DNA of 64,000 bases, from positions 307,139,456-307,203,455 of the forward strand of contig CM060922.1 in the NCBI GenBank assembly GCA_030737875.1, given 5' to 3'. Below the pieces are notes generated by a model that was given only the letters and a program-made list of their open reading frames with translations, ran no database searches and was not told the origin of the DNA. Each line of letters opens with the position of its first letter. The first letter of the stretch is position 1. This document shows, piece by piece, positions 37,600 through 49,525 of this stretch. This stretch comes from Allium sativum (lineage: Eukaryota > Streptophyta > Magnoliopsida > Asparagales > Amaryllidaceae). The translations under genes and the position numbers were made by a program.

Positions 37600-38660
37600 T
37601 TACTTCACAATTTTATTGCTGAAACTATTTGTAGATAATTCTATAATTGTCTAACAAACCATCTTTTAAACTAGTGGCCTCAAATCAATTCACCACTAGT
37701 TCCCATATTTCAGTTGCTAATTTGTTGCTCTTTCCTTCTTTATATATGTTTAAAGAAGCTTTATCCTTCTTTCAAAACAATAGAAATTATACCTCCAAAT
37801 AAAAGCAAAAGCTTAATACATCATGTCAAAGAAATCGACTACCTCAAAATCGTCGTCATCAACTCCAATAAAATCTACTCGGACAAAATCACAAAAGAAA
37901 GTGTCTTCTGAATCTATTGATATTAAGGTCTCTCTAACTCCAAATAGTGATCCAGAGTTATGATGGCAAGATTATCGTACTGGATTTACTTCAGATGCAA
38001 AGAAAAAAAAGGAAATTCTTTGTATCACCCTCTACAAGATATAAGATCGACGAAATAGATCACTATCTGCAAGAGCAGATGAAGCTACAACGCGAACTAT
38101 ATTTCGAACAAAAAAACAACCTCACATAGATTGAGTTTCCTTGAAAAGATTGCAATTCGAGCTTGCGGAATATCTATTGTTTTAGAACCACGACATCATC
38201 CGTTGCCCACAACTCTAGAAACTCCAAAAGGACCATCCACATCTTGGAGCCCATGGAAGAAAACTCCCAAGGCACCTAAGTATAGTCCCAATTCATGGAA
38301 CAAAAACTACAAGGATAACGAGGGAGCTGAATCAAAAACTCCTAGAAAATAAACTTCTTTGGATTCAGAGTAATGTGATGGTCTTGATTTTCTTTTCGTT
38401 TGAGTTATGTTCATAAAAATTGCATTGACTGAAAATGCAAAAGATAAGGATGTATTTCTCACTTCGTTAATAAAAAAAATTTGATTAAATAATATTATTT
38501 AATACACATTATAAGATGACCTTTATATCACTAATCATAGAGATTGAATAATTTAAATTTAATAAAAATTAATTAAATAATAAGAGTTCTATCCAATTTT
38601 TTTAAAAATAGGTGCTGAAAACAGATATATATATATATATATAAGTATAAGATAAAAACT
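37600..38660. other. Unrecognised sequence inside the SIRE element
   Basis: Contains two gene-like but unidentified stretches on the plus strand: an ATG at 37823 opening a Ser/Thr/Lys-rich reading frame of 46 codons, and a Pro/Lys-rich frame at 38131-38352. They are in different frames with several stops between them. They may be remains of an extra SIRE ORF or of an unrelated insertion. A short TA microsatellite lies at 38625-38643. Confidence 0.35.
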
Positions 38661-38679
38661 GGAAAATCTGTTTGCCAAC

Positions 38680-38765
38680 CACCAGTCGACTGGTGAATTT
38701 CATACCAGCCGACTGGTAGCCTTATCCGGAAGCAAAAATCTGCTAACCGAACTTGCGCTTTATAA
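38680..38765 (+). promoter_or_regulatory. Candidate internal promoter before the SIRE extra ORF
   Basis: The palindrome CACCAGTCGACTGGTG (38680-38695) and a second close copy, ACCAGCCGACTGGT (38704-38717), repeat the paired palindromes of the LTR U3 with the same ATTTCAT spacer. A TTTATAA (38759-38765) lies 42 bp downstream and about 53 bp before the ATG at 38818. This could drive separate expression of the extra ORF. The motif copy is seen; the promoter role is inferred. Confidence 0.4.
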
Positions 38766-38817
38766 CCCCCACCCATAAGCAAAAACTCATTTTTTTATCT
38801 CTTATTTCATCAAATTA

Positions 38818-39332
38818 ATGGCTCCTCCATGCAAGAGATCAAAGAGAGGTGCCTTTTCATCTCATGATAAACCTATAGATCCTTATATCTCCAAATGGTT
38901 ATGGAATGATGTTGCAAATGAAAGGTGGAGGAAAACGGGAAATCTGAAGTTTCTCGAAGATGTATTTGTTAAATTTTTCGAGTTTAATACATACAGTTTA
39001 AAACATTTGGCACAAAAAGGATGACTAGAGTCTTTGATGAATTGTGAGCGAAATCATAAGATCAATATCGTTATGGTCAAACTTTTCTTAGCAGTCTTGA
39101 ATTTGGATCACTTAGTTCTTACAAATTCAGAAAATTGCGCATGGAGTTTGGTATGTGGCAAGCCTATTTTTCTTACCGTTGATAGAATGACTAATATATT
39201 GCATTCTTCATCCAACATGATTCCATTAGATGATTTGAATTGTGATATTGGAGTAAGAGACGAAGTAAGCCATCAATTTATTGATGATGATTCGGATGGC
39301 TCTAGAACAAAAGGATTAAGGCCAAGTGCAAG
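38818..39332 (+). pseudogene. SIRE extra ORF, N-terminal part
   Basis: Starts MAPPCKRSKRG after an AT-rich leader. The protein resembles the domain often labelled putative plant transposon protein in SIRE-type and other plant elements: an ANERW motif, then a region ending VCGKPIFLTVDRMTNIL. Its function is unknown. A TGA at 39022-39024 breaks the frame. At 39333 it is cut by solo LTR D; the frame resumes at 51250 after removal of D and one GCAAG duplicate. Confidence 0.65.
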
Positions 39333-41001
39333 TGTAACAACCCGGAATTTTGGAACCAATTAAAAAAAATATTTTAGAAATTTTAATGGATTTTAATATT
39401 TAGAATAATTTATTTTAAATAATAACGAATAAAAATTTATTTAAATCGAAGTTAGAACGAATATATTTATTTTAATTTTAAAAGGAGTTAGAAATAGCGT
39501 GGCAGTTTTGAAATTTGAATTTGAACTTTGACTGAATGTACAAGATTCAAAATGAAACGGATTTTAATGAAAACAAAAGTATCTAAATCTGTTTAAATAT
39601 ATCTTTCCAACGAATCCGAAAAATTGAAATTTCATAGAGGGAATAAAAAGTTATGGCCAGTTGAATAGTCAGAATAGTCGCTATGGAATATAATATAAAT
39701 CATAGCCTATTTAAATGGGCATTATACAAAAGACTTCCGTTTTCGATAAAACCATTTTTGTTGGATCCGGAATGTCAAATTATTGCTAAGTTTAATTTTC
39801 CAGAATTTTTGGAATTAATTTGTGAGCGTGGAAAATTAAACCGCGTTCGATAATTTCTATTGAATTTAATCGACCGTTAAAAAGGATACTTTCAAACGGT
39901 CTCTAAATTCAATGAAATTAATTTTGTTAGGATTGTATCGTCAAAAAATAGCTAGATTTATTTTTTTGGGAATTTTCGGAGTCAGTATGTAGCACTGTTG
40001 AATTTCAATGTACGGTCGAATTAATTAAATAAATGGTTCAAATTTTAAATTAAAGAAAACAGGCCGAAAAAAATCGTTTGGGCTGACAGGACCTAGCCCA
40101 TTGGTTCTAGAACGGGGAAATTGGGTAGGAACAACTTTTGTTGGGCTGGAATTGGAGTTGAATAGAGGTTAACGAGCTTAAGCCCAATAATTAAGATTAT
40201 TATATTACAAATAATAGTTAAAAATCCTAGACCTAATCTATATTGTAGCACAACCGCCATCTCCCATTTCCATGGCCTAAACTCTTCAAACCTTCTCTCT
40301 TCAAATTCTTTCAATCCTCTCACCGAAATCCCTCACTCCAGTTCAAGCATTCGAAGAGATTTTCATCCCCTTGAGATCCATACGGATTTGGTGAACTGTA
40401 ATTGCGAATTGGAAGAGAACCAGCTACCCGAACCCGCACCGTAAACGCCGCCACCCCGCCATGTGCTCAACTCAAGTTGGCAGAAGTGGGATCCCCCGAC
40501 GCGCCCCTCCATCCTCTACAAAGTGGTATATCTCGATTGCCTTCTTGCCTCATGGATTCAACGAAAACTGTTGACCTAGAATTGAACAATAAGGAAGAAC
40601 GTGCGGCTGAGTTCAGATAGAAGAAGAAGAGGTGGATTTAAAATATATTATTTATTTAATTTAATTTTAAAATGTTATTAACATAAAATAAATCGTATCT
40701 CACTCATACGAACTCGGAATTGTATAATTTCAGATTCGCTACGATCGTGAGTCTGAGATCTACATTGTTGGACTGATTAAAACTGATTCAGAGCAGATCA
40801 AAATTTAGACAAAATTCGATTCTGAATTATTCATAATTAAACCGACTGTGAGAATTCTATTTTATTTCTTCTTCGTAAATAATTAAAATTAATTATGGTT
40901 GCATTATCACCAATCCGTTGTTAATTTCTAATTATTATGATACGTGATTTGATCTGTGAATGTTGTGTAGATCTGTTAACTTGGTGATATTATGTTGTTA
41001 T

Positions 41002-41880
41002 AAAATTGTCACAAACATGTAGATCAATGTTGTGTCATTATAAAATTGTCACAAACATGTGGATCACTATTATTTAAATGAAATTGTCACAAACATGTAG
41101 ATTATTATTGTTTAGATAAAATTGTCATAACAAAAATGAACATTTATGTTTAAATAAAATTGCCATAACAAAAATGAACATTTTCGTTGAAATAAAATAA
41201 TCAAAACAAAAATGACATTTTTTGTAAAGTAGAATTGTGTCAAATCACAAATTACATGTTTGTCAACAGAAATCAAAATGAAATATTACTTTTTGTCATT
41301 TTGATTGAATTAGGATTTTCTGTCAAAATGAAATATCAATTTTTATCATTTTGTTGAATTAGAATTTTCAACAAAAAAATGAAATATAAATTTTTGGTCA
41401 TTTTGTAGAGCTAGAGTTTTCAACAAAAATACCAAATTTTGTCTTTTTGTTGAATTAGAATTTTCAACAAAAATGAAATATCAGTTTCTATCATTTTGTT
41501 GAATTAGAATAAAAATAGATAAAACATGTTTACATTAAAATTCACATTTTTAATGTAATGTTAGAAACTAGAAAAATATTCAAGTTTTAAAATAAAAACA
41601 TGTTTACATTAAAATTCACACTTTTAATGGAATGTTAGAAACTAGAAAAATGTGCATGTTTTAAAATAAAAACATGTTTACATTAAAATTCACATTTTTA
41701 ATGTAATGTTAGAAACTAGAAAAATGTGCATATTTTAAAATAAAAAACATGTTTACATTAAAATTCACATTTTTAATGTAATGTTAGAAATTAGAAAAAT
41801 GTTCATGTTTTAAAATAAAAACATGTTTACATTAAAATTAACATTTTTAGTGTAATGTTAGAAACTAGAAATAATTTTTC
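41002..41880. repeat. First set of tandem hairpin arrays in LTR D
   Basis: Three adjoining arrays. (1) 41002-41200: five units of about 39 bp starting AAAATTGTCA. (2) 41270-41520: about four units pairing TCATTTTGTTGAA with TTTTCAACAAAAATGA. (3) 41524-41880: five units of 74-75 bp starting at 41524, 41598, 41672, 41747 and 41821, each with an 11-bp stem TTACATTAAAA / TTTTAATGTAA around a 7-nt loop. Confidence 0.85.
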
Positions 41881-42959
41881 TGTAATTTTTGGAGTCGGTA
41901 TGTGGCCCCGGTAATTTAAAATATACGTTCAAAATTAATATAAATTGATTTATATTTTAATTTCGGTGAAAACAGGTCGAAACAGTCAAATTGGCTTACC
42001 AGACATATCCTATTGTGTCCGGAATGGGGGTAATTAACTGGGGCGATAGTCGTTGGGATTCGTTTGGAGTTCGAGGTGCTAAACTAGTATTATTTGAATT
42101 AAACTGAAATAAATAAATAAAATAGAAATACTAAATAAATACCTCGTATTTTACTACATATTTCTCCTAAACCCTAATCTAATTCAACGTAGCCGCCAGT
42201 GAATATTTCAAATGGTCGTTCTCGCTCGAATTCAAATCCCTAATCATGCCCAGATCCTTGCGAATAAAACCCAAGTTCCAAAACGAACATTGAAGAGAAA
42301 AGTTTAATCATCATTTTCGTACGGTTATGATGGACTTTCATGTGGTATCTCATCCGAATTTCATCCTCAAACTCGTGGTGCTCGAACACCTTTTTAGGCA
42401 CTTAACGGGGGTTGAGATCGCCCGGGTCTCTAACGTAGGAAGGCGCCACGTAGGCGCGCACGTTGGCGCAGATAGATCCTGGTTCGATCAACTGTAGAGG
42501 TGGCGGTGGTTGAATGGAGGAAACGACGATGGTGGGTTTGATTTTCCTGAAGCAATTTGAACAGGAAGAAGATAAGGGTTAAATTAATTAATTAATTAAC
42601 TAGTCAATTATTTTATTAATGTAATCAAATATTTAAAATACCATATCTTATTCAGGTCTTATCGGAATCGAATGATTTTCGAAGCGTTGGAAACCTCTTG
42701 ACAAACACTACATCATGGAATTGACTAGAAATGAAATAGTGCACGTTGGAATTTCAAACAAAAATCAATGTGAGATTTCTCGATTTAAAATTAAAATTAA
42801 GTATACATATATATATATATATTCATATTGATTGTGATTGTAATATTAAATATACGAACTGTATAAATTTAGATTGATTGACTGATGGTGGTTGTGTTGA
42901 TTTGCTGAATTATATGTTCTTGTAAAATAATTTTGTCATTTTGGTTGGATTTGTTTTGA

Positions 42960-44580
42960 TAAAATAAAAATAACATTTTGATTAGAAAATGTCAAGTAAA
43001 ACAAAATTATCATTTTTGTTAAAGAGAATAGTTGAGACAAAATAAAATATCAAATTTTTATCATTTTGTTGAACTAGAGTTTTCAACAAAATAAAATAAC
43101 AAATTTTGTCGTTTTGTTGAACTAGAGTTTTCAACAAAAATGAAATATCAATTTTTATCATTTTGTTGAACTAGAGTTTTCAACAAAAATGAAATATCAA
43201 AATTTGTCATTTTGTTAAATTAGGATTTTCCACAAAAAAAAATGAAATATCCATTTTTATACATTTTGTTGAACTAGAGTTTTCAACAAAAATGAAATAT
43301 CAAATTTTGTCATTTTGTTGAATTAGGATTTTCCACAAAAAAAATGAAATATCCATTTTTATACATTTTGTTGAACTAGAGTTTTCAAAAAAAATGAAAT
43401 ATCACTTTTTATCATTTTGTTGAATTAGAATAAAAATCGGAAAATGTTCATGTTTTAAATAAAAACAAGTTTACATCAAAATTTCACATTTTTAATGTAA
43501 TGCCAAAACATAGATAAATGTTCATGTTTTAAATAAAAACATGTTTACATTAAAATTTCACATTTTTAGTGTAATGTAAGAAACTAGGCAAATTAGAATT
43601 GTTAAATTATAATTGTCATGTTTAACAAATTAGAATTGTTAAATTATAATTGTCATGTTTAACAAATTAGAATTGTTAAATTAAAATTGTCGTGTTTAAC
43701 AAATTAGAATTATTAAATTATGTTAACGATAAAACTTACAATTTTATCGTATATATAGAAAGGATTAAAAATGTTCATTTGTTTTGTAATAGAGATACGT
43801 TAACAAATAAATATTCACATTTATTTGTCATATTAAAGATTGAAATTTGTGTACAAATAAATATTCGCTTTTATTTGTTATGTTAAAGATAGGAATTTGT
43901 ATGCAAATAAATTATTCTTTTACTGGTCGTTAGAAAACATAGAAAAATGTGTACAAATAAATTATTCTTTTATTTGTCACTAAAATACATAGAAAAATGT
44001 GTACAAATAAATTATTCTTTTATTTGTCATTGGAATACATAGAAAAGTTTAACAATAAAAGTTTACATCTCTATTATATGTAAGAAGTAATGAGAAATGA
44101 TCATTATTTGTTATTTGAAATAGAAAAGTTCAACATTGAAAATTTACATTTTTATTGAATGTAAAATGAAGCATTAAAAAGATGTATCATTTGATAAAAT
44201 ATGTTAACATAAGAAATTACATTTGTTAATGTAAAATGAATCATTAAAAAGATGTATCGTTTGATAAAATATGTTAACATAAGAAATTACATTAGTTGAT
44301 AAAGTATGTTAACATAAGTAATTACATTTGTTAATGTAAAATGAATCATTAAAAAGATGTATCGTTTGATAAAATATGTTAACATAAGAAATTACATTTG
44401 TTAATGTAAAATGAATCATTAAAAGATGTATCGTTTGATAAAATATGTTAAAATAAGAAATTACATTTGTTAATGTAAAATGAATCATAAGAAAAATGTA
44501 TAATTTGATAAGATATGTTAACATAAGAAATTATATTGGTTAATGTAAAAATGTGTGAACAATAAAATATTCTTTTATTG
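42960..44580. repeat. Second set of tandem hairpin arrays in LTR D
   Basis: Five consecutive arrays. Units pairing TTTTGTTGAA and TTCAACAAAA (about 43020-43440); two units of the 74-bp TTACATTAAAA type (43440-43580); four 37-bp units starting AATTAGAATTG at 43591, 43628, 43665 and 43702; five units of about 55 bp pairing ACAAATAAAT with TTTATTTGT (43800-44040); and six units of mostly 70 bp starting at 44193, 44263, 44298, 44368, 44437 and 44507, with stem TTACATT / AATGTAA. The first two types repeat those of the first set, so this is a duplication followed by new expansions. Confidence 0.85.
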
Positions 44581-47500
44581 TATGCATATGAAATGTAGAA
44601 ATTGTATAGAAAATAAAATATCTTTTTATTGTATTGACTGTTTGAATTGTACTCGACCAGTTTATGGGAAAATATGCTTTTACATTTAGCATTGGGTTGG
44701 GAAAAAATATTTATGTGCTAACACCTTGTGAAACACTTTACGATTTGACTATAAGGTGTTTTAGCGATGTTGTTTATTTCAAAATTAATGAATGATTTTG
44801 AAATTTTAAGTAAAAAGAAATGTTATTCCCGATTTTGGATAGGGAATGTTTTATAAAATGTTTTATAAAACAGAAAGGATTTCGAGGACTACACCCGATG
44901 ATTTCGAAATAATTTGAAAGTAGAAATCTATATAGATTTGATTATACTTGTGATTGTGTTGTGAAATGATTTTTCCTACTTTTGGATATAAAATGATTTA
45001 GCAAGTATGTGGCTGAAGATGCTGGTGACCCGAAATTGACTAACAGTGTGAGGGCGTGCATGCCTTCCCCAGTTGGTGGGATGGCGCATTGTCAGTGTAG
45101 CCGTTAGGCACACATATATATATTGGTTCCGTTAGGGTGTGTACTGCCTAGTCCTGAGGGAACATGACCGATATTTGGTTTCATACTTGTTTGTATGTTT
45201 TGTTACGTTTTGGAATTCATATTTCCAAATGTTTTGCTTTCAAATCCCGAAGTGAAATCTACTTTATGATAAAAGCTAGTCATGTATTTCAAATGATTTG
45301 AAATAAAATGAATTGGGAAATAAAGCCTAAAGAAATAATTTCTATCAAGTGAATTGGATTTTGAAATCTAAGTTTAGGGATTAAGACCAAATGGGTAGAT
45401 TAAGGAATTGCATGTTGATTGATGCATTGTACATCCATATCTTTATTTATGGTAGTAGTATACGCACTGGCAATCCAATGGAGTAAACCCGTTCCGCGTT
45501 AGTGGCATAGTCCTGTGATCATATTTTCCACACGGGCAGTCGAGTGGCTTGTTTTGCAGATATCTATTTATTAAGCAGGATTCTCGGTCGAATCTTAAAG
45601 CTGTGGCTAGAGCAATGATAGTCTTCCGTTGCATTATGTTAAGTTTATAGTGAATTAATCTTTCACTGTATTGTTTATTCGATGTACTCTGTGTGACGAT
45701 CCCAAAACCCCGTAACATGGTGTTAAGGATAATCATTGGAATATAACACATTAATCGTCATTAGCAGATCACAGATAATAGCTTAAACAGAAAATAGAAT
45801 AATTTACACACATATGACAGCGGAATCATATAGATATCATCATATCAGAGAAGCACAGTACAAGATACAACTTAGTGCATAATGATACATAGTCAGTCAC
45901 CATCGCCTGAGGCGGAATCATACATAAAGAGTACACAAAATAAATATCAGTCTACATCGCCAATGGCGGGATCATAATATAGATACAATAATGGCGGAGA
46001 AAATCCAAATCAGCACGGTGTAGTCAAGCCTCGCCATGAGCCAAAAGGTGCGTCAGAAACCTGTAACTAGGCTGCCCGTGTGAAAATGAGGGCACCCGAG
46101 TTTGCAAGGTGAAACAAACTACGAGGCAGTCATGGGACTGGTATGAGAAATCTACTTAACTTATTAACAACAATAATAAGGCAAATCAAAGGACCACGCC
46201 ACTTTCGCGGAACGGGTTTACTCCAATGAGTGCTAGTGCATGAAATAAAGTAAATGATTAAATCATCGCAATGCTTTTTGAAAAATGAAGCCATTATAAG
46301 ACTCAGGTCCCATCACACAATGCAACGCAAGCCGAAGGATAGAGTTTTTACCTTATAATGGCTAAAAATGCTTCATACAAATAAAACAAAAGTGTTTGAT
46401 ATTATTACTAGTGCATATATGTTTCAAAAGCGATTTCAATCATAAATATCAATCATAGGCGGCATAAATGACCCATACCACTATGTCGCCGTACTAGTAA
46501 TACAATCACGTCCACATATTTCGTATTGGAAATTGGGTTCCTTCATGTGTCGAGGCAAGGGGCAAGCTCCTCTTCGATTCGAGACACTCTAGCAAATGTC
46601 CCAGGACCCCACTCTGATCCTTGGAATCGGCTGGGCCGGTCCTCTCTTACTTTTGAGGATTAGTTATTCCTGAACACACGTTTCCCGGTCCTTACAGACC
46701 TATAATCGAGGCGCCTCGCATTCCAACAACCACACAGGTGAAAAGTATATATAATGTCAGGGCTGGTAGGTAACTGACACCACCATAGCTAGAAAGAAAC
46801 GTCGTGCTCTCCCAGCGATCCATCTCCCGTTTTTGACTCATACCGGGGTGTGAGGCTCGCGAATTCACGTCATACACAAAGCTACGTCACACAGACCATG
46901 CTTTGATCATCAACCACAAGACTTTGCTTTGCAACAGAAGCCTTGATCATATGCCACTTAGGCGTGCCACACGGGCAATCCACTCCATGCGACTGATTTC
47001 TATCAATACATAACCTCTGAGCTCGTACGTCTCAGAGAAGGGCGTTAAGCAAGAGAATAAATTCTCCACCGCCAAATAGATATATATTTAACAGAGATCA
47101 ATCAACACAGAACAAAATCCAATGTTAGACACACAGTCCATTTACAAGTCCGTTCTAGATCTGAACGAAACCGGAGGCACCAATTCCTCGCATATCCGTA
47201 CAATCAACAATATGTTTGGATGGCTACTACTTCAGTTCCTTCATGATAGCTACTCCAATCACGAGCATCAGTTGCGCCCATCCATCCAATGTGAAGATCG
47301 TTGGTCTTCAACCGTCTTCCACTCTTCGACTTCTCAACGTCGATCGATTATTTTAAATGAGATAAACTCGGCCTTTTCAAATAACCCACGTATATTTAGA
47401 TTTTCAAATCAATTATTCACATGGTTGGACTATTCAACATTCACATTTCAGTTCTTTAGTTATAATTTTCATGTCAAATACATTCAACCATCACATATCA

Positions 47501-48599
47501 AGCAAACACAACGAAATTGGTTTATTTCCACTCTATATCGTCTATAATATCTTATAACGATATATCGCCATTTTTATTTAATTTAAAACGGCCAAATTTA
47601 ATTAAACGACGTTTCAGGTCGTGTCGATGCATTGGCGCTGTTTTTCACTAATTTTGTTTTACGCATATCTGAAAATCTAACCGTTGGATCTTCACAAAAT
47701 TTATATCATTAGGATGGTCATTTCAAAACGAATCCAACGGTTTCAGTTTCGGGAAAATCCGACGGTCGGATTCTCCACAATAGTCATTTGAAGTTACGAT
47801 TTCAATTTACAAACAGCAGCGTCGTTATTCGATTTAATTTAATTATATATATATATAATCGTTTCTGGCGCTGTTTTTCTTCAGATTTGAATTAAACATT
47901 CCAGACAATCCAACCGTCGGATCTTCACAAAGTTGGTGCCGTTGGAAAGATATTTCCAAGGCGAACCCAACGGTTGCGGTTTCAGGAAAATCCAATGGTC
48001 AGATTTCCCGCACTAGTCATTTGAAATCACAGTTTCAAAACACGAACTGCACGGCCACGTTTCATTTTAATTTTATTTATATTTATATATTTATATAAAT
48101 ATAGTTCATTCAAAAATTCCTATATCGTTTCCACTTCAATTATTTCACTAACGCCCTTAAATTTTGGAAAATTTCGCCATAACCTCCTTTGTATGGGAGG
48201 GGCTGGGAAAATCCCAAATAGCCACACGGGCGTCTCATGTCAAAAAGAAAAAGAAAAGGCCAAGCGGCTAGCCAACAGGCTCATAAAATCATCACCCAAA
48301 CAAAATAGTGAATGTGTACCTATTTGTCGGGCACAAAATTTTATTCCTCTTCTCTAGCCCCTTTGCTACAACCTGTTCAATAAATATGCATGTACATATA
48401 TACAATTTTTATCACTTATCATTTTCCATTCAACTTCATATTTGATTTACTTTGGTTTAAAAACACCATTCATTCTAATGTTGCATGCATAGGCTAAAAT
48501 CGTATCATTAGCTAATTAATGTATATTTCAACTCATGCATATTTATTTGAACAAGTGGCTATTTTTAACACTTCACATTTCAAAGATGATAATTTTGGC

Positions 48600-49165
48600 G
48601 AACAAAAATATATTTCAACACATGACTATTTTATTTAGTTCCTATGCATGTTAAAAATAATATTTCATCACAAATATTTATTTCAACATCCGCATATCTT
48701 TATCATATCACATACATAATAAAAATGATATTTTTATCATTTAAAATATTTATTCGACAAATGGATGTTTTCAACACTTCATAGTTTCAATAAAAATGTA
48801 ATTTTTATTGTTCGATCTTTTTATTCAACACATGAACTTTTCCACTACACACACTTCTCAACACATGAGCTTTTCCACATGTGGATATTTTATTTATGTT
48901 GTTCATATTAGAAAGATGGAATTTTTATTGTTGAAACTATTTATATATAAGGCGAATATATTTCATACATTATATATATTATAAAAATGTGATTTTTATT
49001 GTTTAAACACTTCATTCATTCACACATGAATTTAATTTTCACACATCACTTTTCAACACATGAACATTTCCACACATGGATATAGTTTCAACATATGACT
49101 TTAATTTCAACGCATGAAAATAATTTCAATATATGAAAATAATTCTAACACATAAAGATTATTCA
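48600..49165. repeat. Hairpin and CAACACATGA repeats in LTR E
   Basis: Alternating units of an A/T palindrome (AATAAAAATGTAATTTTTATT type, for example near 48787 and 48983) and CAACACATGAACTT-like words. Same position and order as in C (15230-15560) and B (30400-30650) but with different unit sequences. Confidence 0.7.
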
Positions 49166-49472
49166 AAATTTCGGCAGCATAACGGCAGGGTAGTTAAAAC
49201 CGGCACCGTCCCTAGTACGGCTCCTCGCTCTACCTTAAAACCTCGCGGTTTTTGACAATGGGGATTCATGCATCTAATTCGCACGCAGGCGGCATGTTTT
49301 ATTTTTATTTCCACAAATATTTCCAATTCATTTCAATCACCAATGGGTATTTTTCAACCACAACCAAACCATATCAACCACAAACAATTATTCAACCATT
49401 CGTATTTTTTCATCCAATATTTCACACCAATTCACAACAATAAATATCGTCCATGGTTTGTGGACGAGGGGA

Positions 49473-49473
<1 letters not shown>

Positions 49474-49521
<48 letters not shown>
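49474..49521. repeat. (AT)n microsatellite in LTR E
   Basis: A 48-bp AT run next to the conserved CCATGGTTTGTGGACGAGGG motif; positional equivalent of the AT runs in C. Confidence 0.95.

Positions 49522-49525
<4 letters not shown>

Noticed and set aside
41524..41880. CRISPR-like regular direct repeats
   Set aside because: The whole 74-bp unit repeats with no unique spacers, in plant transposon DNA; this is a simple tandem array.
47122..47547. 141-codon plus-strand ORF in solo LTR E
   Set aside because: It is antisense to the LTR, has no recognisable motif, and related LTRs do not keep the frame.
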